DNA of 7,139 nucleotides from Spirochaeta sp. (lineage in GTDB: Bacteria; Spirochaetota; Spirochaetia; DSM-27196; Alkalispirochaetaceae): contig SKHA01000033.1 in the NCBI GenBank assembly GCA_007117185.1, positions 1 through 7,139 of the forward strand, read 5' to 3'. Under the pieces are notes generated by a model. That model searched no databases and was not told where the DNA came from. It was given only the letters and a program-made list of their open reading frames with translations. Shown here piece after piece: positions 1 through 6,196 of the stretch (positions are counted from its first letter, which is position 1; every line of letters starts with the position of its first letter). The position numbers and the translations under genes are program-made.

Positions 1-1114
1 AGCGTTTGAAGCCGGAGACGATGATGTTCTTCAGCTGCTTGGGAGTTATGTCGAAATTGTTCACCCCCAGCAGGATCTCGTCGCTGACGGTAGTGTGGGA
101 GACCAGGCGGTTGTCCGTGCAAAAGGAAACGGAGAGCTTGTTGTCCAGCATTCGCCCCAGGGAATGCTCTTTCACCGTGGTGATGTCCGGAGCGGTCTGC
201 AGATTGCTGGTGAGACACACCTCGATGGTGGTGCGGTTCTCGGCGATGTAGTTCACCAGGCGCTGGATGTACAGCTCCCGGTCGAGAATCGTCGCGTCCC
301 GGATGTGCTCCGGGCTGAACAGCCGCATCCCGTGGCCGATCCGGTCGGCGTGGAGCTTGGTGATCGCCTGGAAGATCGATTCCGGACCGTAAGCTTCCCC
401 GGCGTGAACTGTTTTGTTCAGAAAGTGGGAGTGGACGTAGTCGAACGCCTCCTCGTGGTCCTCGGCGGGGTAGCCGTATTCACTGCCGGCAAGGTCAAAA
501 CCCACTACCTGAATGTCCGTCTCGTTGCGAATCTGTACCGTCGCCCGGGCCAGTTCACTTGACGCCAGGCGAATCACCTCATCGGAGGTGGCGTAGCTGT
601 GGACGTCGCTGAGAGCCCGATAGTACCGGGAGAACCCGGGGGTGAAGAAGCGCATCGCGATGACGATGATCCCGTAATCAAACTCGGGCTCCCCGTCAGG
701 GAGGGTTCGCTTGAACTCCTTTCGCGCCCGGGAGAGGCCGCGGTCCACCGCCTGCATCACCTGGGCAAAGGAGAGGTCGCTGTGCATGTGCAGTTGCGGG
801 GCGAAGCGCACCTCCAGGTGACGGACCCCCTCGCTGATGTTGTCCTGGGCCAGTTCCCAGGCGATCTGCTCCAGGTGCTCCTGGGTCTGCATCACCCGGG
901 TGGTGAGGCCGAAGCCACGGAGATACTCGTCAAGGCTGGCGTACTCTTTCTTGAAGACCAGTTCGTTCAACCCCTCCGGGGTATACGATGGGAGCTCAAT
1001 GTTCTCCTCCCGGGCGATATCAATGAGGGTTTGTTCTCTCAGGCTCCCGTCCAGGTGAACATGGAGGTCTGTCTTGGGTATGCGGCGGATAAACTCTTCG
1101 GGGTAGGTTGTCAT
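1..1114 (-). CDS. add: Adenosine deaminase (partial, C-terminus beyond the left edge)
   Basis: Hydrolytic deamination of adenosine or deoxyadenosine to inosine in cytoplasmic purine salvage. The frame is open for 371 codons from an ATG at 1112-1114 and runs off the window without a stop. Visible family motifs, in order: HVHLDGS with the metal-binding pair H18 and H20, VVGFDLAGSE near 203-212, HAGE at 237-240 (metal His and catalytic Glu), RIGHG with H261, CLTSN, and a TDNR motif with metal-binding D334. Most adenosine deaminases read TDDP there; TDN is, to my recollection, also found in actinobacterial homologues. The protein is already longer than the roughly 330-350 residues usual for bacteria. 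It lies 69 bases downstream of murD on the same strand. No Shine-Dalgarno sequence precedes the ATG. A related deaminase of the same superfamily (for example one acting on aminodeoxyfutalosine) cannot be excluded from sequence alone. Confidence 0.93.
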   Translation of the reverse strand, partial: MTTYPEEFIRRIPKTDLHVHLDGSLREQTLIDIAREENIELPSYTPEGLNELVFKKEYASLDEYLRGFGLTTRVMQTQEHLEQIAWELAQDNISEGVRHLEVRFAPQLHMHSDLSFAQVMQAVDRGLSRARKEFKRTLPDGEPEFDYGIIVIAMRFFTPGFSRYYRALSDVHSYATSDEVIRLASSELARATVQIRNETDIQVVGFDLAGSEYGYPAEDHEEAFDYVHSHFLNKTVHAGEAYGPESIFQAITKLHADRIGHGMRLFSPEHIRDATILDRELYIQRLVNYIAENRTTIEVCLTSNLQTAPDITTVKEHSLGRMLDNKLSVSFCTDNRLVSHTTVSDEILLGVNNFDITPKQLKNIIVSGFKR

Positions 1115-1120
1115 CGTTCA

Positions 1121-1149
1121 ATCATACTACGCCGGGGCGGTTGCCGCCA
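1121..1149 (-). promoter_or_regulatory. Possible promoter for the adenosine deaminase gene
   Basis: On the minus strand TATGAT (1126-1121) matches the sigma-70 -10 consensus at five of six positions and lies exactly six bases before the ATG, so transcription would start at or next to the A of the start codon. The -35 position at 17-base spacing holds TGGCGG (1149-1144), a poor match. There is no Shine-Dalgarno sequence, which would fit a leaderless message. Alternatively the gene is simply read through from murD. Confidence 0.3.
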
Positions 1150-1183
1150 CAGTCACCTGCATCAAAGCAGTCAGCAGACGAGC

Positions 1184-2614
1184 TCACCTAACGAGCTGCC
1201 GGAACTGGTCTCCCCGGTCGAACTCGTTGCGGAACATTCCGAAGGAGGCGCATCCCGGGGAGAGAACGATCACGCTCCTCTCCGGCACCGCCACATCGCT
1301 GACGGGTGTATCTCCTGACGTTGCAGCCAGCCGGGCAGCGGTAACGGCGGCGGCCAGATTCTCCCAGGGGCCGCTGTAGGGCAGGTCGCGTTGCTGCAAC
1401 TCAATAATCAGGCGATCGGTGGCGCTGCCCGCCAGGAGCACCAGAGCCCCCCCGGACCGGACCACCTTCTCCGCAGCCGCAGTCAGGGGGGCCAGGGCGA
1501 GGCCCTTGTCGCTGCCCCCGGCGATGAGCACAATCCGTGAAGCCCCCTCTTCCAGGGCAGCTACCGCCGCCAGGGCCGCTTCGGGGATCGTTGCGGCGGT
1601 GTCGTTGATCCAGGTGAGTGTCCTGGTGGAGTCCCCGTCCTGACGGACGATTTCCATCCGATGGGGAACACCGGGAAACGTCGACACCCCGCGCCGAATC
1701 GCCGACTGGTCAACCCCAAGGTGCACAGCTGCCGCAGCGGCGATGGCCAGAGCCGCCCGCATCGGTGCCCCCGGGATGATCGGGTGTTGGCTGAACTCGC
1801 GGCGACCGCCCTGAATCACCCGGGGTGCTCCAGCGTCCCGCGCCGCCGCAGCCAGGGTCTCGCTCCACTCCTGCTGATCCCCCACTATCGCCACCCCCCG
1901 GGGGTCCATCTGCCGGAAAATCTCGTATTTGTCCCTGACGTAGGACTCCATGGAGCCGTAATAATCCTGGTGGTCCGGGAAGATCGTCGTGATCACCGCT
2001 ACCTTCGCCAGGAGCGGCGGGGCGAGGTCTCCCCCGCGGTGCTCCCCGCGGTGGCGACAGTACGCCAGATCTCCCAACTGGAACGACGAAAGCTCCAGGA
2101 CCACCGGGTCCCCCGGCTCCAGTTCCTCGACAAAGGTGAGGGGCGAGACGGTTATATTCCCCCCCAACCGGGTTCCCGGCAGCGTCTCCCGCAGAATGTG
2201 GGCAGTCGCCGCGGAGGTGGTGCTCTTTCCTTTTGTTCCGGTGATCGCCACCAGGGGGCCGACGTCTTCGCCAAGACGATCCCTCCAGCGCGCCAGAAAG
2301 AGGGCAATGTCCGTGGTCACCGCCGGAGCGATCTGCAGTAACGGGGCGGTCCGGGGAACTGCGGGGTTCTTGACCACCAGATCGGCGTTACGGAAGTCTT
2401 CCTCCCGGTGTTCGCCAAGGACGGTCGCCACCGCCGAGGGGAGCCTGGCAAGAACCGGGGCCAGAACGTCGGCACTTCTGAGGTCCGTTACGGTGACATC
2501 AGCGCCGCGGTTGGCCAGGTACAACGCCGCGGCCAGCCCGCCGCCGTGCAACCCCAACCCCATCACGGTGACCCGCATTCCCGTGAAATTCCCGGGCAGG
2601 TCAGCGCTGGACAA
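1184..2614 (-). CDS. murD: UDP-N-acetylmuramoyl-L-alanine--D-glutamate ligase
   Basis: ATP-dependent cytoplasmic ligase adding D-glutamate to UDP-MurNAc-L-Ala in peptidoglycan synthesis. At 476 residues it is slightly longer than typical (about 440-460). Visible: an N-terminal nucleotide-binding domain beginning VTVMGLGLHGGG (15-26) and TVTDLR (41-46); P-loop GTKGKST (126-132); LELSSFQL (173-180); FPDHQDYYGSM (212-222), followed by K229 at the expected place of the carbamylated lysine; PGVPHRME (314-321); NDTAATIPEA (337-346); LIAGGSDKGL (363-372); and the C-terminal SPGCASFGMF and DRGDQF motifs. A TTG start is chosen because AAGGAG lies seven bases upstream and because NFTGMRV, ahead of the first glycine motif, matches the usual family N-terminus. 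The internal ATG at 2578 would remove this and has no well-spaced ribosome site. The gene overlaps the upstream gene by 14 bases. Residues about 184-199 look like a short basic insertion. Confidence 0.96.
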   Translation of the reverse strand: MSSADLPGNFTGMRVTVMGLGLHGGGLAAALYLANRGADVTVTDLRSADVLAPVLARLPSAVATVLGEHREEDFRNADLVVKNPAVPRTAPLLQIAPAVTTDIALFLARWRDRLGEDVGPLVAITGTKGKSTTSAATAHILRETLPGTRLGGNITVSPLTFVEELEPGDPVVLELSSFQLGDLAYCRHRGEHRGGDLAPPLLAKVAVITTIFPDHQDYYGSMESYVRDKYEIFRQMDPRGVAIVGDQQEWSETLAAAARDAGAPRVIQGGRREFSQHPIIPGAPMRAALAIAAAAAVHLGVDQSAIRRGVSTFPGVPHRMEIVRQDGDSTRTLTWINDTAATIPEAALAAVAALEEGASRIVLIAGGSDKGLALAPLTAAAEKVVRSGGALVLLAGSATDRLIIELQQRDLPYSGPWENLAAAVTAARLAATSGDTPVSDVAVPERSVIVLSPGCASFGMFRNEFDRGDQFRQLVR

Positions 2615-3524
2615 CCTCGAACTCCTTCATCTCCTGCTCATTCAGGTACACCTGCACGTGCAGGGTATCCCAGATCGAGAGCCACTCCGGGGGCACCTGG
2701 TTCCGGAGCGACGAGAACAGCTCCAGATCTTCCCGAAACTCCGACTCCCGGAGGACCTGCTCGATCTCAGTCATGTGCGGTCGAAGAAACCTGGTCACCC
2801 GATGAAGTCGCGGTACCGCCGCTTTGCGGCTCTCCAGATCCAGCTGGATCAAGCTGTGGCACACCGACCGGTAGCGGCTGGTGAACGGGTAGTACGGGTA
2901 GATTCGCTTGCCTGGCGGAATCACCAGCTTGGTAAAGAACTTGTTCAGATCGCTGTCGATCCAGATACCCTGTACAAAGTATCCCCGTCCGGTCTCACCG
3001 ATCCAGGTGTCAGAGATCATCTGTTCCACCACAAAATCCCGGGGACGGCTGTCTTCCTGAATCACCTCCCGCAACGGAATGATCTGTGGTTCAACGATGA
3101 GGTCCCGGGTCCGGTAGACCGGCGTCGTATCGTTGGTTCCCTGCTCCAGAATCGTGTGGACCTGAGGTCGGCACACCAGATCCAGACGCAGCTGATACAG
3201 ATACTGCTGATCCTCAATGCGGAAGACCTGATAGAACAACGGTCGGAGAATTTCTCCGGGATCAAAGCGGTAGCGGAGACCCTGAAAGATCTCCGGAACG
3301 TACTCCTGCAGCGTTGTCATCAGCTCCCGCAGCGTCGCCGCGTGGGCCGCAGAGGGGCTGCTGTTGCGAATATCGTGGTGGATGGCAAACGACGGGACCG
3401 TATAGGGCCGGGACAAGCGAACGAAGAACTCTTCCGATTGATTGAAATGACGGGTATATGATGATGGATTTTGCGAGGTTCGGGCGAGTATACGGTCCAT
3501 TTCCACGTCAGTCTGCGTCACCAA
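2601..3524 (-). CDS. Conserved-looking hypothetical protein upstream of murD
   Basis: I do not recognise this 307-residue protein. It looks soluble and cytoplasmic: no signal peptide and no hydrophobic segment long enough to cross a membrane. The composition is mixed charged and aromatic, with tyrosine- and phenylalanine-rich patches (FYQVFRIEDQQYLYQLRLDL, 97-116; YPYYPFTSRYRS, 209-220), a basic stretch around 232-250 (SRKAAVPRLHRVTRFLRPH) and a probable amphipathic helical C-terminus (about 250-300). High GC at third codon positions and tight packing against murD support a real gene. The start is uncertain: TTG 3524, GTG 3521 and ATG 3500 are all in frame and none has a good Shine-Dalgarno sequence. 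The ATG gives 299 residues. Its stop lies 9 bases beyond the murD start codon, so it is probably made together with MurD. A role linked to the cell envelope would be guilt by association only. Confidence 0.8.
   Translation of the reverse strand: MVTQTDVEMDRILARTSQNPSSYTRHFNQSEEFFVRLSRPYTVPSFAIHHDIRNSSPSAAHAATLRELMTTLQEYVPEIFQGLRYRFDPGEILRPLFYQVFRIEDQQYLYQLRLDLVCRPQVHTILEQGTNDTTPVYRTRDLIVEPQIIPLREVIQEDSRPRDFVVEQMISDTWIGETGRGYFVQGIWIDSDLNKFFTKLVIPPGKRIYPYYPFTSRYRSVCHSLIQLDLESRKAAVPRLHRVTRFLRPHMTEIEQVLRESEFREDLELFSSLRNQVPPEWLSIWDTLHVQVYLNEQEMKEFEVVQR
2622..2627 (-). promoter_or_regulatory. Shine-Dalgarno sequence that sets the murD TTG start
   Basis: AAGGAG on the minus strand, seven bases before TTG at 2614-2612. 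It is the best-spaced ribosome binding site in the window and lies inside the last codons of the upstream gene, which points to translational coupling. Confidence 0.75.
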
Positions 3525-3602
3525 TGTACAGTATTGAGATTATTGTTCTCCGGCAAGGGTTCACAGCTTGTGATTTGCATTGCAGAGGGATAAAGTATCT
3601 GT
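3525..3602. promoter_or_regulatory. Divergent intergenic region with candidate promoters both ways
   Basis: This 78-base, comparatively AT-rich gap separates the minus-strand murD operon from the plus-strand FecR gene. Plus strand: TTGTGA (3568-3573), 17-base spacer, TAAAGT (3591-3596), placing the predicted start on the A of the FecR ATG at 3603. Minus strand: TTGCCG (3556-3551), 17-base spacer, TACTGT (3533-3528), only a weak match, with a predicted start near 3521. An interrupted inverted repeat GAGA-N7-TCTC (3536-3550) sits in the spacer of the minus-strand candidate and could be an operator. Confidence 0.4.
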
Positions 3603-4850
3603 ATGAACAGGGTTCTTGCGGTACGTGTTGCGCTGGTACTGGCCATCGCGGTCATGCCGCTGCCGGTTGCTGCTCAACAGACCACACCGTACGCCTTTGT
3701 GATCTACGCTGAGGGGTACGATCTTTCGATCTTCAGAAACGGTGAGCTTCAGACCTGGGACGTACTGGTGGACGATGTGATTGGTATGCCCCTGCTGGCA
3801 GGGGACCTGGTACAGACCGACGCGCAGACCTTTGTGGAAATCCAACTGATGCCCACGCGAACGGTGGTCAAGGTGGCTGAGAACACCACCTTCGAGATCG
3901 AACGCCTGGGCGGTGACGGCGGCGGTTCATTCAACATGACCTACGGACGGGTCCGGGCCCGGGTGGAGCGGATCTCCCGGGACGACTCGTTCCAGATCCG
4001 GGGCTTCTCAGCGGTTGCCGGGGTGCGGGGAACAGACTTCGGCTACGACATGGTGGTGGAGCGTGAGCTCACCGCAGAGCTTCAGACCCGGGTGTACGTC
4101 TTCGAGGGCGAGGTTGAGGTTTCCAGTCGGGAAGACCAGGAGACGCAGGTCGCCGAGGAGGGCATGGAGACGCCGGCCAGGCCCGAGCCGGTCCGCCTGA
4201 CCTCAAACCAGATGGTCAGTGTAATAACGGAAGCTCCGGTACAGGCCCGCCCGGAGGTTGACCTCCAGGAGGTCCCTTCCGTACAGCCTCCGCCAAAAGC
4301 GGTTACCTTTCGCCAACAGGAAATGGAATCCCAGATCCAGGAGTTCTGGTCACGCCAGGACTTCCGGGAGGAACCGGTAGATCCTGAGATGGTGGACGAG
4401 CGCTTCCCCGGGATCAACGCCCGGGTCCAGCAACTGACGGACGAGCGGCGTCAATTCGAGGAACTGCAGCGTCTGCGTCGCGAGGGAATGCTCGGTGGCA
4501 GCGACGCTCCGCAACTGGCAGCGATTGAAGAGCTACCGGAACGGCCGCCGGAGCGCGAGCCCACCTCTCTGACCCTGGGACCATCCGATGGAACGGAGCA
4601 GGTTCGCCGGTTGATAACCCCGGACACCGGTCCTACCCGGGGGCAGCAGCTGCGCACCGCCGGCAACTGGCTGGTGGGCGCGGGAATCGCTCTTGAGCTT
4701 GTGGGTCTGGGCATCGCCTACTTCGATGACAATGTCCGCACTGCCTCGGATCTCAGCGGAAGCGGGCCAGTAGCGGGGTTCATGCTGGGTGGGGGGGTCT
4801 TCCTCTCCTCCAGCGTCATCGCGTATCTGCTCAGTCTGGTGGTGGACTGA
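3603..4850 (+). CDS. Exported FecR-domain protein with membrane-associated C-terminus
   Basis: Residues 1-24 form a signal peptide (basic MNRVLAVR start, hydrophobic core, VAA before a likely cleavage at A24/Q25). Residues about 55-175 form a FecR domain: GDLVQTDAQTFVEIQL (67-82), VVKVAENTTFEI (88-99), YGRVRARV (114-121), the signature AVAGVRGTDF (137-146) and closing VFEGEVEV (167-173 region). The linker (about 176-350) is rich in Glu, Gln and Pro with probable coiled-coil stretches near 238-293. Two hydrophobic segments follow (about 355-373 and 389-413). FecR itself is an anti-sigma regulator of iron-citrate uptake, but stand-alone FecR-domain proteins are common and often unassigned; no sigma factor or TonB-dependent receptor gene is here, so a sensory or envelope role is only inference. 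An in-frame TAA just upstream fixes ATG 3603 as the first possible ATG. GAGGGA lies 12 bases before it. The 3' end overlaps the convergent gene by 20 bases. Confidence 0.88.
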   Translation: MNRVLAVRVALVLAIAVMPLPVAAQQTTPYAFVIYAEGYDLSIFRNGELQTWDVLVDDVIGMPLLAGDLVQTDAQTFVEIQLMPTRTVVKVAENTTFEIERLGGDGGGSFNMTYGRVRARVERISRDDSFQIRGFSAVAGVRGTDFGYDMVVERELTAELQTRVYVFEGEVEVSSREDQETQVAEEGMETPARPEPVRLTSNQMVSVITEAPVQARPEVDLQEVPSVQPPPKAVTFRQQEMESQIQEFWSRQDFREEPVDPEMVDERFPGINARVQQLTDERRQFEELQRLRREGMLGGSDAPQLAAIEELPERPPEREPTSLTLGPSDGTEQVRRLITPDTGPTRGQQLRTAGNWLVGAGIALELVGLGIAYFDDNVRTASDLSGSGPVAGFMLGGGVFLSSSVIAYLLSLVVD

Positions 4851-6177
4851 CTCGCTGGGGCGGTTCCACCTCAATAGAGTGCAGACTCACGATCTCCCAG
4901 GATCGGCGTCCCGGTGCCACCGTCAGGCGATCCCGCATCCTGGTGCGCCAGGGCACTGCGGCGGACTGATCGTCGTCACCGGCGGGACGATACATCCAGT
5001 ACTCGGCGATCACCTCCAACCGGGAATCCGACGCGTCCACAACAGTCAGTTCCGGATTATGAGGGCCGTAGGGGATGCGCGCGCTGCGCTGATCCGGGTC
5101 CATCCCGTACCACGCCTCCGGCGACACCATGAAATGGGTCATCTCGTGGGCGCTGCGCACACGATCGATGACGAAGATGTTGGTAACCTCCCGAATGATC
5201 CCCGGAGCCACCCCGGACGCCAGGGCATCCTCCATCAGCTGGTGATCCAGAGTGCTCCACCCGCGATAGAACGCGCTGATCACTTCCATGGGCTCCAACC
5301 CCACCGTGGCCGGTGGTGCCAGGTGGTTGCGCAGGATGCTCAGGGGAACTGAAAGAACCAGCACTGCTCCGATGGTGACCAGAGCCATACGGGTCCGGTT
5401 CCGGCGCCAGAACGTGAGGCGTCGATGACTGGTGGTACTGCTGGTGTGTCGGCGTCGCGCTTCCTCCAGGCGTTGCTGTGCCTCCTCCGCGGAGGGACGA
5501 TCCGTCCACCCGCCATCTCCCAGTGCCTGCTGCAACTCCACCAGTACGTCTGCCGTTGCCGGCTGCAGACGGTTCAGGACGCTCTCGATGCACTGCGCCA
5601 CCACCGGTCTCACCGCGGTGTTGTGCAGGTGAATCGGGTCCACCGGTTCGCTCCCCAGGCGCTGAGGGGGCTGGCTGCCAGTGAGCTGATGGTACGCTGC
5701 GTTCAGGACAAACCACACTATCTGGGCGTTGCCGCTCTGTCGTGGATCGGCGTAGGGCTCCAGGACCCGCTGCCGTCGGTCTGCCGGCAGATTTCTCACC
5801 ACCTGTCGGGCAAGCTCCTCCTCCAGGAAGAGAACCTTTCCGTCGTCAGCCATCAGGGTTGTCTCGGTGGTTGCCAGAGCTACCCCGCCGACGGCCAGGG
5901 CGTTGACCGCAGCGTTCACCAGTTGGGTGAGCCACAGCGCCCCTCCCGGAGTTGGCTGCTCCAGCAGCACCGCCAGGGTGCGGCCGGCAACGAAGGGGCC
6001 TTGCAGGAAGATCTCGCCATCCTGAAAGACCACCTCCTGGACCACCCAGGGAGCGGTGGCCCCTCCGGGAGAGATCAGGGTTCCCCCGCGTCGGGCCACC
6101 GCAGTGACCTGCTGCCCGCTGAAGCCGTGGCTGGCTACGCCGGTAGGTAGAATACTGTGTGTTGCCGTGCTGTTCAT
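4831..6177 (-). CDS. Membrane protein with degenerate kinase-like cytoplasmic domain and NTF2-like outer domain
   Basis: 448 residues from ATG 6177. A single transmembrane segment at 264-282 follows a basic stretch (RRLTFWRRNRTR, 252-263), so the N-terminal 250 residues should be cytoplasmic and the C-terminal 165 outside. The cytoplasmic part follows the layout of a Ser/Thr kinase C-lobe: hinge-like FLQGPFVAGRTLAVLL (57-72), a helix and NALAVGGVA (92-100), then TLMADDGKVLFLEEELAR (107-124) where active kinases have NILLDEDGRVKLLDFGLAR, then AYHQLTGSQPP (161-171) matching YELLTGxPP, and a terminal helical region to about 220. The HRD aspartate, the DFG motif and the N-lobe lysine are all absent, so if it is kinase-derived it is a pseudokinase. 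A helical charged linker (229-244) precedes the membrane segment. The outer part (PMEVISAFYRGWSTLD, 296-311, and after) resembles NTF2/SnoaL-like domains. Sixteen bases separate it from the upstream MEMO-family gene. The kinase and NTF2 relations are inference. Confidence 0.78.
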   Translation of the reverse strand: MNSTATHSILPTGVASHGFSGQQVTAVARRGGTLISPGGATAPWVVQEVVFQDGEIFLQGPFVAGRTLAVLLEQPTPGGALWLTQLVNAAVNALAVGGVALATTETTLMADDGKVLFLEEELARQVVRNLPADRRQRVLEPYADPRQSGNAQIVWFVLNAAYHQLTGSQPPQRLGSEPVDPIHLHNTAVRPVVAQCIESVLNRLQPATADVLVELQQALGDGGWTDRPSAEEAQQRLEEARRRHTSSTTSHRRLTFWRRNRTRMALVTIGAVLVLSVPLSILRNHLAPPATVGLEPMEVISAFYRGWSTLDHQLMEDALASGVAPGIIREVTNIFVIDRVRSAHEMTHFMVSPEAWYGMDPDQRSARIPYGPHNPELTVVDASDSRLEVIAEYWMYRPAGDDDQSAAVPWRTRMRDRLTVAPGRRSWEIVSLHSIEVEPPQRVSPPPD

Positions 6178-6190
6178 GGTGCTGAAGCTG

Positions 6191-6196
6191 CTCCTA
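6191..6196 (-). promoter_or_regulatory. Ribosome binding site for the pseudokinase-like gene
   Basis: TAGGAG on the minus strand, whose TAG is the stop codon of the upstream MEMO-family gene. It lies 13 bases before ATG 6177, which is long, but no other in-frame start is better placed. The overlap of stop codon and ribosome site suggests coupled translation of the two genes. Confidence 0.5.

Noticed and set aside
1136..1148. Hairpin GGCGG-TTG-CCGCC between murD and the deaminase gene
   Set aside because: A perfect 5-bp GC stem but no T run follows on either strand, so it is not a convincing terminator.
95..1318. Plus-strand open frames 95-562 and 599-1318
   Set aside because: Antisense to the adenosine deaminase gene, whose motifs are unmistakable. 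The second also runs into the end of murD.
1989..3461. 490-codon plus-strand open frame antisense to murD and the upstream unknown gene
   Set aside because: It lies opposite two genes on the other strand, one a clear MurD with all motifs. It is Arg/Ser/Pro-rich without recognisable domains; long antisense frames are expected in GC-rich DNA.
4841..4870. Inverted repeat GGTGGA ... TCCACC at the convergent gene ends, considered as a two-way terminator
   Set aside because: The stem is 6 bp with an 18-base loop and no T run on either side.
4789..6150. Plus-strand open frames 4789-5352 and 5425-6150
   Set aside because: Antisense shadows of the minus-strand membrane protein gene, with no domain-like sequence.
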